From Aphanothece hegewaldii CCALA 016 (lineage in GTDB: Bacteria > Cyanobacteriota > Cyanobacteriia > Cyanobacteriales > Microcystaceae), in assembly GCF_003007785.1 (NCBI RefSeq), contig NZ_PXOH01000018.1, forward strand, positions 44,151 through 108,150: a stretch of 64,000 nt of DNA. The letters are read 5' to 3'. Below the pieces are notes generated by a model that ran no database searches, was not told the origin of the DNA, and was given only the letters and a program-made list of their open reading frames with translations. The position numbers were made by a program, and so were the translations under genes. Shown here piece by piece: positions 53,263 to 62,919 of the stretch (position 1 is its first letter; the number at the start of each line of letters is the position of its first letter).

Positions 53263-54513
53263 ATGAGTGCAGAAATTGTATTTGATCCGATCCTGACTGT
53301 TGTTAAACATAGCTATCAAGCGTTTCTCGATCTAGAAAATCATACGGGAGTCGAACGCAGTCGGGCAGTAAAAGCAATGGCTAAAGGGATTCAAAAGGCT
53401 TTTGATGAGATATTAGAAGCTAATACCCTAGACTTAGAAACCAGTCGAGAAATGGCGGTATCTGAACAGATTCTCCGATGGCTTAAACTCACACCATTAC
53501 GTCTTGAGGTAGCCGTTGAAGTCTTAGAACAACTCGCCGAGGCGGCTGATCCGATTCTACAAGTAACCAATGCTTCCTATCAACTCAATCCATCCCAAAC
53601 CTATTGCCAAAGAATGCCTTTAGGGGTGGTTGCTTTGATTTACGAGGCTTTCCCCGAACTTGGAGCGATCGCTGCTGGATTCACGCTTAAAACGGGAAAT
53701 AGTCTTATTTTAAGAGGGTGTGGCACATCGAGTCATTCCAGTGTTGTCATTGCGAGAATTTTGCACACTGCTTTAGAAGATTCGGGACTTCCTGTCAATT
53801 GTGTACAACTCATTGAAACGGATGATACTGATGGAATTGATCGATTAGTCAATAAAGATCAATATATTAATTTAGTTATTCCTTATGGTCGTCCAGGTTT
53901 AATTAGTCGAGTGAGTCAACTTGCCACAGTTCCCGTTTTAAGATCAGCAATGGGCAATTGTTATTTATATTGGTCACCCAGTGGAGATTTAGAATTAACT
54001 CGTCATGTAATTATCGATAGTCATACAAGTGTACCAGATCCAGTTAATAGTATCGAAAAAGTTTTAATTAGTTCTAAGCATAATCCGTCGTTGTTGGGCA
54101 GATTATTTAATAATTTAAAAGAAAAAGGATTTATTTTAAAAGGGGATATAGATTTAGTGGCAAATTTTCCAGATTATTTGATCCCCACCCCCGAAACCGA
54201 ATGGAATAAACCCTATTTAGATAAAGTCATCGCGTTTAAAATTGTCGAAGATTTATCAAATGCGATCGCTTGGATTAATAGTCATAGTAGTGGTCATGCA
54301 GACTGTATTATTACCGAATCCTATCGAGAAAGCCGACAATTTGCTATGAATAGTGATAGTGCTTTAGTTTATATTAATTCCTCGCCGCGTTTTTCTCGTA
54401 ATCCAAAACAGGGAGAATCGGTCTTTTTAGGCGTTTCTAATCAAAAAGGTCAACGCCGAGGTTTAATTAGTTTAGAGACGTTTACGACGCTTAAACAAGT
54501 GGTTCAGGGCTAA
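53263..54513 (+). CDS. proA: Gamma-glutamyl phosphate reductase-like (divergent ProA)
   Basis: ProA reduces glutamyl-5-phosphate to the semialdehyde in proline synthesis. The 416-residue protein has the aldehyde-dehydrogenase-like fold with RMPLGVVALIYEAFPE and LVIPYGRPGLI, and a candidate catalytic Cys in AMGNCYLYW. It differs from typical ProA: the usual HVYVD after the Cys is YLYWS, and the TCNAMET motif is DPVNSIE. It may therefore be a second, divergent paralogue; cyanobacteria can carry two. The ATG at 53263 is preferred to a TTG two codons before. Its stop overlaps the convergent yebC by 4 bp. Confidence 0.82.
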   Translation: MSAEIVFDPILTVVKHSYQAFLDLENHTGVERSRAVKAMAKGIQKAFDEILEANTLDLETSREMAVSEQILRWLKLTPLRLEVAVEVLEQLAEAADPILQVTNASYQLNPSQTYCQRMPLGVVALIYEAFPELGAIAAGFTLKTGNSLILRGCGTSSHSSVVIARILHTALEDSGLPVNCVQLIETDDTDGIDRLVNKDQYINLVIPYGRPGLISRVSQLATVPVLRSAMGNCYLYWSPSGDLELTRHVIIDSHTSVPDPVNSIEKVLISSKHNPSLLGRLFNNLKEKGFILKGDIDLVANFPDYLIPTPETEWNKPYLDKVIAFKIVEDLSNAIAWINSHSSGHADCIITESYRESRQFAMNSDSALVYINSSPRFSRNPKQGESVFLGVSNQKGQRRGLISLETFTTLKQVVQG

Positions 54514-55286
54514 TCTGAGTTGATGTCATCAAATGCGGCTATTAATTCATCACTCATCTCGAAGTTAGAAGTAACCGTCTGTACATCATCTAAAGATTCT
54601 AGAATATCAATGAGTTTGAGTAGCGATCGAGCTTGTTCAAGATCATGCACTTCCATCATTGTACTCGGAATCCAACGTAATTCGATTTCTTGTACAGCAA
54701 ATCCTTTTTTTTGTAATGTTTGTTGTAAATAATCTAAATTCATGACTTCTGTAAAAACTTCTACCCCTTTTCCGTCTTCATCCTCAAAAAATTCGTAAGT
54801 ATCTGCACCCCCTTCTAAAGATGCTTCTAAGAGAATATCTTCTTCTATTTCTCCAGCTAAAAAAACAACACCTTTTTGATTAAACATCCAACTCACACAA
54901 CCCGTTTCACCCAAATTACCGCCATTTTTACTAAAAGCAACCCTTAAATCGGCGGCTGTTCGGTTACGATTATTAGTTAAAGCTTGAATAATAATTGCTA
55001 CACCACCTAACCCATAGCCTTCGTAGCGAATTTCTTCTAGAATCGTACCATCATTGTATGTTCCTGAACCAATAGCGATCGCACGTTCAATATTATCATT
55101 AGGAATTCCTGCTGCTTTCGCTTTATCGATGGCGGTTCTCAGTTGAAAATTACCATTTGGGTCAGGTATCCCGTTACGGGCTGCTACAATAATAGCGCGG
55201 GATAATTGGGTAAAAGTTTTTCCTCTTTTTTGATCAATTCTAGCTTTTTGGCGTTTAATATTTGCCCACTTACTATGTCCGGCCAT
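54510..55286 (-). CDS. yebC: YebC/PmpR family protein
   Basis: YebC-type proteins were named as transcriptional regulators and more recently linked to translation of difficult proline-containing sequences. The 258-residue product starts MAGHSKWANIKRQKARIDQK and has the NIERAIAIGSG and EIRYEGYGLGGVAIII motifs, with an acidic middle domain. It is the usual length and a single-copy gene in most cyanobacteria. Confidence 0.94.
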   Translation of the reverse strand: MAGHSKWANIKRQKARIDQKRGKTFTQLSRAIIVAARNGIPDPNGNFQLRTAIDKAKAAGIPNDNIERAIAIGSGTYNDGTILEEIRYEGYGLGGVAIIIQALTNNRNRTAADLRVAFSKNGGNLGETGCVSWMFNQKGVVFLAGEIEEDILLEASLEGGADTYEFFEDEDGKGVEVFTEVMNLDYLQQTLQKKGFAVQEIELRWIPSTMMEVHDLEQARSLLKLIDILESLDDVQTVTSNFEMSDELIAAFDDINSD

Positions 55287-55420
55287 CGAGAATATGTGAA
55301 TTGTAACGTTTTTTCTTAGATTACTACAAACAGGGAACCGAGGACAAATCTAATCTTTGTAATAGATTGGTTTCTTTATCTAGAAAAATCATCTATAGCT
55401 GATTTAATGCCAGAAATAAG

Positions 55421-55669
55421 TCAAGAAATTTGGTCAGAACGCTTCCAGAATTTTTCTTGACAATACACATAATCTTTTTCTATTCTAATTCCTCCTAATT
55501 GCCTAGCGATCATAAAAAATTCTTGTCTTTCTTCTTCCGTTAAATAATCATCATTTTTTCGCCCACTACGATGACGGTTATCACCTTGTATCACTAACTC
55601 TCGTTTTCTTTGAATTGCTAAATCCGAAAGTTCAATCATTCTTTGATAAAGTTGTTGACGTTGTTCCAT
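55421..55669 (-). CDS. Small hypothetical protein, 82 residues
   Basis: No family is recognised. The protein is highly charged and helical (MEQRQQLYQRMIELSDLAIQ), with a GDNRHRSGRKNDDYLTEEE linker and a C-terminal VYCQEKFW. An ATG at 55717 would add 16 residues but overlaps the small frame 55689-55862, so the ATG at 55669 is preferred. The two small frames could form a unit, but this is unproven. Confidence 0.5.
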   Translation of the reverse strand: MEQRQQLYQRMIELSDLAIQRKRELVIQGDNRHRSGRKNDDYLTEEERQEFFMIARQLGGIRIEKDYVYCQEKFWKRSDQIS

Positions 55670-55688
55670 AAAGCTACAATTGTTTGAG

Positions 55689-55862
55689 CTAAAGTTCAAT
55701 TGAAAAAATCTCGCCATCTTGACCTAGAGTAGCTATAGGTAAGATCGGACTAATTATTCTGATAAAAAATAGACCTATTTCTTCATCATATCTATAATCT
55801 ATTAGTAATGCCAAAGTTTCTAAGGCATTCAAAATTAGATATTGTTCTTCTGTTGGCTCCAT
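55689..55862 (-). CDS. Small hypothetical protein, 57 residues
   Basis: An uninterrupted frame from ATG 55862 to TAG 55689 encodes an acidic, Leu/Ile-rich 57-residue protein with MEPTEEQYLILNALETLALL at the start. It lies 19 bp upstream of the 82-residue gene. The composition looks natural and the frame fills the gap well, but no ribosome binding site is evident. Confidence 0.4.
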   Translation of the reverse strand: MEPTEEQYLILNALETLALLIDYRYDEEIGLFFIRIISPILPIATLGQDGEIFSIEL

Positions 55863-55891
55863 CATTGATAATATTTTATATTAAAACTAAA

Positions 55892-55915
55892 AGGGTTTGG
55901 TTTCCCTACCCCTAC
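55892..55915. repeat. GGGTTTGGTTTCC...CCTACG repeat
   Basis: GGGTTTGGTTTCCCTACCCCTACG lies just after the clpB stop and is related to the repeats at 7701 and 29952. Confidence 0.5.
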
Positions 55916-55919
55916 GAAA

Positions 55920-58655
55920 CTATACGACTTCGACTTCGACTGCTATTGCTTCGTCATCATCATCATCAAAATCATCGAAATCATCGACTTCCTGATAAAA
56001 TACATCCTCATTTTGTAAAATAACTTCAGCTTCTTTTTTATTAAAACTGAGTGCATCTTTTACACAGTCAATAACAACGGTATCTCCTTCAACAAAAGCT
56101 TGTTCAAGAATTTTGGTTGCTAGAGGATTTTCTAATTCTCGTTGAATGGCTCGTTTTAAAGGACGTGCGCCATAAGTCGGATCATAACCCACATTGACGA
56201 TATAATTTTGTGCAGCATTCGTTAATTCTAGGCTAATTTTCTGCTCAGATAATAACTTTTGGATGCGCTGTAATTGTAAGTGAACAATATACCGTAATTC
56301 TTCCCGTTTTAAAGTGTGGAAAATAATTAAATCATCAATACGGTTGACGAATTCAGGGCGAAAATGATTTCGTAAAGCATCTAAGACACGTTTCTGCATT
56401 TCCTCATAGTCATTATCATCACCCGATACATTGAGAATATGTTCACTCCCGATATTACTCGTCATGACAATAATCGTATTCCGAAAATCGATCGCCCTTC
56501 CCTGTGAGTCGGTAATCCGTCCATCGTCAAGTACTTGTAATAAAATGTTAAAAACATCTCGATGGGCTTTTTCTACTTCATCCAATAACACGACCGAATA
56601 AGGACGACGGCGCACTGCTTCGGAAAGTTGTCCACCTTCTTCGTATCCCACATACCCCGGAGGCGCACCAATCAGACGAGAAACGGCGTGTTTCTCCATA
56701 TATTCAGACATATCTATGCGTACCATTGCATCTTCACTATCGAAAAGCATGGCCGCTAAAGCGCGGGCTAATTCGGTTTTTCCTACGCCTGTGGGACCCA
56801 TAAACAAGAAAGAACCGATGGGACGCGAAGGATCTTTCATCCCTGCCCTAGCACGTCTAATAGCCGCCGCTACCGCCGCTACAGCCTCTTTTTGTCCGAC
56901 AACGCGCTCACCCAGATGAGACTCTAATTGTAGGAGTTTTTGCCGTTCGGTTTCTAAAAGACGGTTGAGGGGTACACCTGTCCAACGGGCGACGATTTCA
57001 GCGATATCAGATTCGGTGACTTGTTCCCGTAATAGGGTTGCACCTCTAGATTGAATTTCAATAAGTTTGGTTTCTTTAACTTCGATTTCTCGTTGCAGGG
57101 CTTCGAGTTTCCCGTATTTTAATTGTGCAGCTTTATTTAGATCGTAAGCGCGTTCTGCTTGTTCGACTTGTAAGCGCAGTTGTTCTTCTTCTTCTTTGAG
57201 GGTGTTTATTTCCTCTAACATTTGCTTTTCCGCTTGCCATTGTGAAGAAAATTCTTTCTGTTTAACTTCTAAGTCGGTTATTTCCTGTTGAATGCGATCG
57301 AGACGTTCTTTAGATGCGCGATCGACGACTAACATTCCTGGCCGTTTTTCCTCGCCTTCTAAGGAGAATTTTTCCATCTGTAATTGCATCAGACGACGAT
57401 CAATCGATTCTAGTTCAGCCGGTTTAGATGTGATCTCCATCTTTAGTTTAGCGGCTGCTTCGTCTACAAGATCGATCGCCTTATCGGGTAAAAAGCGATC
57501 GGTAATATAACGATGGGATAAATTCGCGGCCGCAACTAACGCAGAATCAGTAATTTTGACCCCGTGATGGACTTCGTATCGTTCCTTGAGACCCCGTAGA
57601 ATAGAAATCGTATCCTCGACACTGGGTTCTTTGACGTATACTTGCTGAAAACGTCTTTCTAGGGCTGGATCTTTTTCGATGTGTTTGCGATATTCATCTA
57701 AAGTGGTTGCCCCAATACAGCGTAATTCGCCCCGTGCTAACATGGGTTTGAGGAGATTTCCCGCATCCATTGAGCCACCTTCACGAGATCCCGCACCGAC
57801 GACGGTATGAATTTCATCAATAAATAAAACAATTTGTCCGTCTGAGTTGGTGACTTCTTTCATGACGGATCTCAGTCTTTCTTCAAACTCACCTCTATAT
57901 TTTGCCCCTGCAATGAGACTACCCATATCCAGAGAAATTAATTGACGGTTTTTGAGAGATTCGGGAACATCACCATTAAGGATACGTTGGGCTAATCCTT
58001 CGGCGATCGCTGTTTTTCCGACTCCAGGTTCACCAATTAATACAGGATTATTCTTAGATCTTCTCGATAAAACCTGAACAACACGGCGTATCTCTTCATC
58101 TCTTCCTGTTACTGGATCTAGCTTTCCTTCACGAGCTAATTCTGTTAAATCCCGACCATATTTAGCCAAAGCTTCGTATTTATCTTCTTGGTTCGGTTCT
58201 GTAACTTTTTGTGTACCGCGAATGGATTTGATCTGAACTTCTAAATCTTGTGGATCTAAATTAAAAGAACGTAAACAGCGTCTTCCGATGCGTTCATCTT
58301 CGGCAAAACCGACTAAAAGATGTTCAACTGAAATAAATTTATCTTGCCAACTATTGCGAGATGCTTCAGCGCGATCTAACATAACATCAAGTCCACGACC
58401 GAGATAAAGCTGATCGACATTGAGGACTTTCGGTTGTCTTTGGGCAAAAGTTTCTAATTGCTGAATGAGGCGAGGAACTTCTATATTAGCTCGATTGAGG
58501 ATTCGTAGAGCTAACCCGTTTTCTTGTTCGAGTAGGGCAATGACGACGTGTTCAACTTCTAAGGTCTGATTTTTCAAACGACGAGCGACTTCTTGAGACT
58601 TGACAACAGCATCCCAAGCTTGTTCGGTAAATTTACTAGAGTCAGTTGGCTGCAT
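55920..58655 (-). CDS. clpB: ATP-dependent chaperone ClpB
   Basis: ClpB is a hexameric AAA+ disaggregase that works with DnaK to rescue aggregated proteins after stress. The 911-residue protein has the N-domain (about 1-150), Walker [10 protein letters not shown] near 208 and a long coiled-coil middle domain (about 405-535). The second Walker [10 protein letters not shown] is near 618, followed by DEVEKAH Walker B. The C-terminus ends in an unusually acidic Asp/Phe/Glu run ([12 protein letters not shown], then valine-rich), longer than in most ClpB. Cyanobacteria usually have two ClpB; which this is cannot be told by eye. Confidence 0.95.
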   Translation of the reverse strand: MQPTDSSKFTEQAWDAVVKSQEVARRLKNQTLEVEHVVIALLEQENGLALRILNRANIEVPRLIQQLETFAQRQPKVLNVDQLYLGRGLDVMLDRAEASRNSWQDKFISVEHLLVGFAEDERIGRRCLRSFNLDPQDLEVQIKSIRGTQKVTEPNQEDKYEALAKYGRDLTELAREGKLDPVTGRDEEIRRVVQVLSRRSKNNPVLIGEPGVGKTAIAEGLAQRILNGDVPESLKNRQLISLDMGSLIAGAKYRGEFEERLRSVMKEVTNSDGQIVLFIDEIHTVVGAGSREGGSMDAGNLLKPMLARGELRCIGATTLDEYRKHIEKDPALERRFQQVYVKEPSVEDTISILRGLKERYEVHHGVKITDSALVAAANLSHRYITDRFLPDKAIDLVDEAAAKLKMEITSKPAELESIDRRLMQLQMEKFSLEGEEKRPGMLVVDRASKERLDRIQQEITDLEVKQKEFSSQWQAEKQMLEEINTLKEEEEQLRLQVEQAERAYDLNKAAQLKYGKLEALQREIEVKETKLIEIQSRGATLLREQVTESDIAEIVARWTGVPLNRLLETERQKLLQLESHLGERVVGQKEAVAAVAAAIRRARAGMKDPSRPIGSFLFMGPTGVGKTELARALAAMLFDSEDAMVRIDMSEYMEKHAVSRLIGAPPGYVGYEEGGQLSEAVRRRPYSVVLLDEVEKAHRDVFNILLQVLDDGRITDSQGRAIDFRNTIIVMTSNIGSEHILNVSGDDNDYEEMQKRVLDALRNHFRPEFVNRIDDLIIFHTLKREELRYIVHLQLQRIQKLLSEQKISLELTNAAQNYIVNVGYDPTYGARPLKRAIQRELENPLATKILEQAFVEGDTVVIDCVKDALSFNKKEAEVILQNEDVFYQEVDDFDDFDDDDDEAIAVEVEVV

Positions 58656-58758
58656 TAAAAGTTTTGAAAAATATTATATCAGTCTAGATATCTATTGTAG
58701 TCTGGGGATGAGGTCTCTCTCCAAAAATCGTGAAAGTAAATTCATTCATCAATATCAC

Positions 58759-58867
58759 CAGGGATTAAAATCCCTGTCTCAAAGCTTAAGTAGGTTAAAA
58801 CCTACTTCAAACAAAGCTTTCAGTCTATTAAAATCGACTTTAGCACTGCGAGACAGAGAATTTATTA
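58759..58867. repeat. Composite palindrome element, copy C
   Basis: This element lies in the 459-bp gap upstream of clpB. Palindromes are CAGGGATT-AA-AATCCCTG (58759-58776, identical to copy B), AAGTAGGTT-AA-AACCTACTT (58788-58807) and an imperfect AGTCTATT-AA-AATCGACT (58822-58839). TTTAGC follows, then GAGACAGAGAATTTATT, which is the reverse complement of the start of copy A. CTGTCTC and GAGACAG thus bound the unit as inverted ends. The rest of the gap, to 59114, is AT-rich without visible genes. Confidence 0.75.
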
Positions 58868-59114
58868 AAGTATCGGTATTTATGTACTATTCATTACCGA
58901 AATATTTCTTCATTTTCCATAAGAGTTGTATCAGAACCCGTATCTAGAATAGCCTGGCAATTTAAAACGATCGCTGATGAGTTAGGGGTTTAGATTTGAA
59001 TAGGTAAAATAGGTATAGCTGGAATTTCGGTCGATATAAAGGTGTAGCGATAAGTTCCCACTGATAATGTTATTCTGAAATGATTAAAGGTTCAACTTTT
59101 TTAATTAAAACAAT

Positions 59115-59348
59115 TTAATTTTTTTTAGTTTGTTTAACTCGTTCTAATAAAGTTTGATAATTGAAATCCATATCTAAGACTTGATTATTTTCAAAAAGTA
59201 CCCACTGATTAGAATAATCTTTAATTAATTGTGGACGCTGTTGCTCAAATTCTGATTGTTTACTAATATAGGTTCGCTCGGCGGCTGTCATGCTAGATCG
59301 TAATGTAGAACTTTGGCTTTGTAATAATCTATCTTCAGTGGTAGTCAT
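59115..59348 (-). CDS. Small hypothetical protein, 77 residues
   Basis: The family is not firmly recognised; the C-terminal NQWVLFENNQVLDMDFNYQ, followed by a LLERVKQ helix, resembles the DUF5678-like short domains often found beside toxin-antitoxin-like genes, but no such partner is adjacent. The N-terminal half is a charged helix. The ATG at 59348 is chosen because GGAA lies about 9 bases upstream; the extra 17 codons upstream look non-coding. It lies after the glnA terminator. Confidence 0.6.
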   Translation of the reverse strand: MTTTEDRLLQSQSSTLRSSMTAAERTYISKQSEFEQQRPQLIKDYSNQWVLFENNQVLDMDFNYQTLLERVKQTKKN

Positions 59349-59400
59349 TCTTTGTTCCAAAACTTTCTCTACTTTGATAAAAATTATAACATTATTCATT

Positions 59401-59423
59401 AAAAAAAGAGGCCGAAGCCTCCC
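59401..59423 (-). terminator. glnA intrinsic terminator
   Basis: On the minus strand GAGGC-TTCG-GCCTC is followed by seven Ts, a perfect five-pair stem with a stable tetraloop, 29 bp after the glnA stop. Confidence 0.88.
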
Positions 59424-59451
59424 AAAAATAAACTAAATTTCAACTTGAGAT

Positions 59452-60873
59452 TTAGCAATCATAGTAAAGGGCAAACTCATAAGGATGAGGACGTAAACGC
59501 ATTGGGTTAACTTCGACATCGAGTTTATAATTGATCCAAGATTGAATAAAATCTTCAGTGAAAACGCCACCATCAGTTAAGAAAGCATGATCTTTTTGTA
59601 ATGCTTCTAAAGCTGCTTCTAAAGATCCAGGAGTTGAGGGAATTTTGCTTAATTCTTCAGGAGAAAGATCGTAGATATCTACGTCTAAAGGTTCACCTGG
59701 ATCAAGTTCATTTTTGATCCCATCGAGTCCCGCACAAACCATCGCAGCAAAGGCGAGATAGGGGTTACAAGTGGCATCAGGACAACGAAACTCTAAACGT
59801 TTTGCTTTGGGGTTGGTTCCAGTTAGGGGAATACGAATTGATGCAGAACGGTTTCCTTGGGAGTAAGCAAGGTTTACAGGGGCTTCAAAACCTGGTACGA
59901 GACGTTTATAGGAGTTGGTTGTCGGGTTGGTAATAGCCAGCAGTGAGGGCGCGTGTTTGATCAGTCCACCAATGAAGTTTAAAGCCAGTTTGCTAAGATT
60001 AGCATAGCCATCACCCCAAAATAAAGGATTACCTTCTTTCCAGATGGACATATGGGTGTGCATCCCCGAACCGTTGTCATTAAACAAGGGTTTGGGCATG
60101 AAGGTGACAGTTTTACCGTATTTTTTCGCAACGTTTTTGATACAGTATTTGTAGGTCATTAGAGAGTCAGCCGCATTGACGAGGGTCTGATATTTGATCC
60201 CTAATTCCATTTGTCCACCGGTTGCGACTTCGTGGTGATGTTTTTCAATAGGAACGCCACATCTACCCATCGTTAAGAGCATTTCACTACGAATATCTTG
60301 TGCTGTATCGGTGGGCGCAACTGGGAAATATCCTTCTTTATAGCGGGGTTTATAACCTAAGTTTCCGCCTTCTTCTTTCTTGCCTGTATTCCAGCGACCT
60401 TCAACACTATCTACATGGTAGTATCCTTCGTTTTCCTTTTGGTCGAAGCGAACATCGTCAAACATGAAAAATTCGGCTTCAGGCCCAACAAAAACGTTAT
60501 CACCAATACCACTGGTTTTGACATATTCGACGGCTTTGGCTGCGATCGTACGCGGATCTCGATTGTACCATTCCCCTGTACGCGGCTCTTTGATGCTACA
60601 AATCATACTCAGGGTTTTATCTTTGTAGAAAGGATCGATCCATGCCGTAGCGGGATCGGGTACCATTGCCATATCAGATTCGTTAATTGCTTTCCAACCC
60701 CTAATACTCGAACCATCAAAAGCAACACCTTCATCAAAAGAACTTGCATCAATTAAATCGGTATAAAAGGTACAATGTTGCCAAATTCCAGGTGTATCGA
60801 TAAACTTTAAGTCAATTAGCTCAATATTTTCGTCTTTGATGTACTTTAAGACTTCATCGGGCGTTTGAAACAT
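59452..60873 (-). CDS. glnA: Glutamine synthetase type I
   Basis: GlnA makes glutamine from glutamate, ammonia and ATP and is the entry point for nitrogen. The 473-residue subunit of the dodecamer has [34 protein letters not shown] and NRSASIRIP, and a Tyr in [10 protein letters not shown] at the position adenylylated in enterobacteria. In cyanobacteria control is usually by small inactivating factors and NtcA rather than adenylylation. A clear NtcA-type promoter lies upstream and a strong terminator follows. Confidence 0.97.
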   Translation of the reverse strand: MFQTPDEVLKYIKDENIELIDLKFIDTPGIWQHCTFYTDLIDASSFDEGVAFDGSSIRGWKAINESDMAMVPDPATAWIDPFYKDKTLSMICSIKEPRTGEWYNRDPRTIAAKAVEYVKTSGIGDNVFVGPEAEFFMFDDVRFDQKENEGYYHVDSVEGRWNTGKKEEGGNLGYKPRYKEGYFPVAPTDTAQDIRSEMLLTMGRCGVPIEKHHHEVATGGQMELGIKYQTLVNAADSLMTYKYCIKNVAKKYGKTVTFMPKPLFNDNGSGMHTHMSIWKEGNPLFWGDGYANLSKLALNFIGGLIKHAPSLLAITNPTTNSYKRLVPGFEAPVNLAYSQGNRSASIRIPLTGTNPKAKRLEFRCPDATCNPYLAFAAMVCAGLDGIKNELDPGEPLDVDIYDLSPEELSKIPSTPGSLEAALEALQKDHAFLTDGGVFTEDFIQSWINYKLDVEVNPMRLRPHPYEFALYYDC

Positions 60874-60924
60874 GAAGAATTCCTCTTTAGGTCAGGTCTT
60901 ATTTTTAGCTGTCTCAAATTCTTG

Positions 60925-60966
60925 ATCGTAGGGAGTGAGTTGACGGAATTTTGTATTATTCGATAC
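60925..60966 (-). promoter_or_regulatory. NtcA-activated promoter of glnA
   Basis: The NtcA box GTA-N8-TAC is at 60953-60966 (GTATTATTCGATAC on the plus strand). On the minus strand it is followed by exactly 22 bp and then TACGAT at 60925-60930, a TAN3T -10 element. This is the canonical class II NtcA promoter, so glnA should be activated under nitrogen limitation. The ATG lies 51 bases further on. Confidence 0.88.
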
Positions 60967-61206
60967 AGAAATCTGGAATTTTTGGAAAAATGTGATTAAT
61001 TATACATTTTGCTGAAAAAATGAGTCATCCGCAGTGATTATGTAACAGAATGTATCAAAAAGCGAACGAATTATAAAGGAAAAGAGAGACTTCTTTCAAC
61101 TTGGGGAAAAGCGGTTCAACCCTATGGGATTATAGATAAAAGACACTTACAATTAGGCTTATAGTAAGCTAAATTATTGAAAAACTGTTGTTGGGAGAAA
61201 ACTTTA
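60967..61206. other. Divergent intergenic region between glnA and apcF
   Basis: This AT-rich stretch must contain the apcF promoter on the plus strand; a TATAGT at about 61161-61166 is a candidate -10 but no good -35 was identified. GGGAG lies about 8 bases before the apcF ATG. Nothing else is recognised. Confidence 0.35.
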
Positions 61207-61716
61207 ATGAGAGACGCTGTAACCAGTTTAATCAAAAACTACGATATTACTGGACGTTATCTAGATCGTGATGCAATGGATACCCTGAAATCTTATTTTC
61301 AGTCTGGTACTGCTCGTATCGCCGCCGCAGCCGTGATTAATGCAAATTCCCCGACGATCGTTAGACAAGCTGGACTTCAATTATTTGAAGAAGTACCAGA
61401 ATTGATCCGCCCCGGTGGTAATGCTTATACAACCCGTCGTTATTCGGCTTGTCTACGGGATATGGACTATTATCTCCGTTATGCGAGTTATGCTCTCGTT
61501 GCGGGTGATAATAATGTTCTCGATGAACGGGTACTACAAGGTTTACGGGAAACCTATAACTCTTTATGTGTTCCCATCGGGCCGACAGTACGCGGTATCC
61601 AAATTATGAAAGAGATGGTTAAAAATATGGTTGCTGAAACGGGTGTTTCTGATACCTCTTTTATTGATGAACCTTTTGATCACATGACTCGTGAATTTAG
61701 CGACATCTCTGTTTAA
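61207..61716 (+). CDS. apcF: Allophycocyanin beta-18 subunit (ApcF)
   Basis: ApcF is a minor beta-type subunit of the phycobilisome core that pairs with the linker ApcE to pass excitation energy to photosystem II. The 169-residue product has MRDAVTSLIKNYDITGRYLD, the chromophore Cys82 in YSACLRDMDYYLRY and the methylated Asn72 in GGNAYTTRR. The start at 61207, not a longer frame, gives the usual length. The closely related ApcB is the main alternative, but the N-terminus matches ApcF. Confidence 0.93.
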   Translation: MRDAVTSLIKNYDITGRYLDRDAMDTLKSYFQSGTARIAAAAVINANSPTIVRQAGLQLFEEVPELIRPGGNAYTTRRYSACLRDMDYYLRYASYALVAGDNNVLDERVLQGLRETYNSLCVPIGPTVRGIQIMKEMVKNMVAETGVSDTSFIDEPFDHMTREFSDISV

Positions 61717-61731
61717 TTTTGTGTGATGGTT

Positions 61732-61759
61732 GTAGAGACGTGCCATAGCGCGTCTTTAC
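61732..61759. repeat. Degenerate 28-bp GTAGAGAC palindrome
   Basis: GTAGAGACGTGCCATAGCGC followed by GTCTTTAC is a decayed copy of the palindrome at 5836 and 8820, 16 bp after the apcF stop, with a partial extra copy TCGCGTCTTTAT after it. Confidence 0.6.
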
Positions 61760-61884
61760 ATATCGCGTCTTTATTTGCTCCCGTCTTTACGGCATTCCTC
61801 ATTTTAAAATCGTACTATCTCCTCTTGTTTATTTTGGTTCAATTGTACTATAATGGAAACAGATATCAGGAAGGAGATAAAACC

Positions 61885-62166
61885 ATGTCTGGGATAGGTT
61901 CCAAAGTCCGTAGCCGTGATCTGGTCATCGAACAGACTGTACTAATAGAAGCTGCCGAAAATTTAATAAGTGCTTGGGATTTACCAGAAACGATCGATAC
62001 TATACAATTAGCCTCTCTTTTGAATCACCACTTAGAGCAATGGCTAGAGGATTTTTGTGAGCATCCCGATTTTTTCCTTAAAGAGAATTCTAAATTTAAA
62101 AGGGCTGTAGCATCTCTAGCAGAAGAATCAGAATTAGATTCCGATCTTTCGATTTTAGCCGCCTAA
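61885..62166 (+). CDS. Small hypothetical protein, 93 residues
   Basis: The product is acidic and helical with no signal peptide. IEAAENLISAWDLPETIDT and a LLNHHLEQWLEDFCEHPDFF run are the clearest features. The function is not recognised, but the good AAGGAGA ribosome binding site about 8 bases before the ATG at 61885 and the following terminator support a real gene. The open frame upstream to 61723 crosses a repeat and is not used. Confidence 0.75.
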   Translation: MSGIGSKVRSRDLVIEQTVLIEAAENLISAWDLPETIDTIQLASLLNHHLEQWLEDFCEHPDFFLKENSKFKRAVASLAEESELDSDLSILAA

Positions 62167-62174
62167 AAACCAAA

Positions 62175-62198
62175 AAGGTAGGCATGACACCTACCCTT
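62175..62198. terminator. Bidirectional hairpin between convergent genes
   Basis: AAGGTAGG and CCTACC(C)TT flank CATGACA between the 93-residue gene and the convergent PEP-CTERM gene. No long T run follows, so efficiency is uncertain. Confidence 0.6.
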
Positions 62199-62223
62199 GT
62201 AAATTTTATAGCTTAATTTAAGT

Positions 62224-62919
62224 TTAGCTTTGTTTTTTCTTAAGAGCAGAAGAGCCAAAAGCAGCAACAGCGAGTAAACCTAGCATGGTAGTAGGTTCGG
62301 GAGTCGTGGGAGGGATACCAGGACCCGACGTTCCAATTACATCAATGGTTACATCGCCTGCGGTTGGAGGATCTATAGTAACGCTGAAAGACGTTACGGC
62401 GGTTTCATCTAGACCCGCGAAATCATCAAAATCAAAGACTAAGGGACCAACTGGGGGAGGAACCGTACCGAAAGGGCCTAGAGTTTTAGGAATTCCGTTG
62501 AGGGTTACTGTGACGTTTGTACCAGCTAAGTCGGCCGAAACCAGACCGAGCATAATGCTATCTGCACCACCCATCGTAAAATCTGTTGCAGCAAAAGTGC
62601 CGTAGTTAATAGTTGTAATACCATTAGTACCAGTACCAGTAGCAAAAGAGAGGAAACCACCCGCAACATCTACCTGAGCATTTATAGGAAAAGGTGAACT
62701 TGGAGGACTTTTTACGCCACTAACACTGATTGTTCGGTTAACACTACCTAAAAGTTGAGAAGTGATTCCGACAGTATTGGGTGTAGTTGCTTGGTTTACA
62801 GTTTGAAAATCGGTCAACGGGTCAACGGTTTTGATTAGGGCTGCTTCGGCTACTCCAGCGACTAAAGGAACTATAGTCGTTGCTATAGCCACTGATGCCA
62901 ATGCTTTTAATGTTTTCAT
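62224..62919 (-). CDS. PEP-CTERM-tagged exported protein
   Basis: This 231-residue protein has a signal peptide to about VAEAAL. The body is Gly, Thr, Val and Pro-rich and beta-like, with a PPTAGDVTIDVIG end. The C-terminal sorting signal is TTPEPTTMLGLLAVAAFGSS followed by the basic LKKKQS. Exosortase would process it and release it to the surface or matrix. No enzyme motif is seen. It is the second PEP-CTERM protein of the window (see the GDSL esterase at 7.7-8.7 kb); no exosortase gene is in the window. Confidence 0.85.
   Translation of the reverse strand: MKTLKALASVAIATTIVPLVAGVAEAALIKTVDPLTDFQTVNQATTPNTVGITSQLLGSVNRTISVSGVKSPPSSPFPINAQVDVAGGFLSFATGTGTNGITTINYGTFAATDFTMGGADSIMLGLVSADLAGTNVTVTLNGIPKTLGPFGTVPPPVGPLVFDFDDFAGLDETAVTSFSVTIDPPTAGDVTIDVIGTSGPGIPPTTPEPTTMLGLLAVAAFGSSALKKKQS

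Noticed and set aside
60874..61206. A glutamine riboswitch upstream of glnA
   Set aside because: The leader from the NtcA-dependent start is short, and none of the conserved bulge sequence of the known glnA motif was seen.
61723..61884. A 53-codon N-terminal extension of the 93-residue protein
   Set aside because: It crosses the GTAGAGAC repeat and is hydrophobic and unlike the rest; a good ribosome binding site lies before the internal ATG at 61885.
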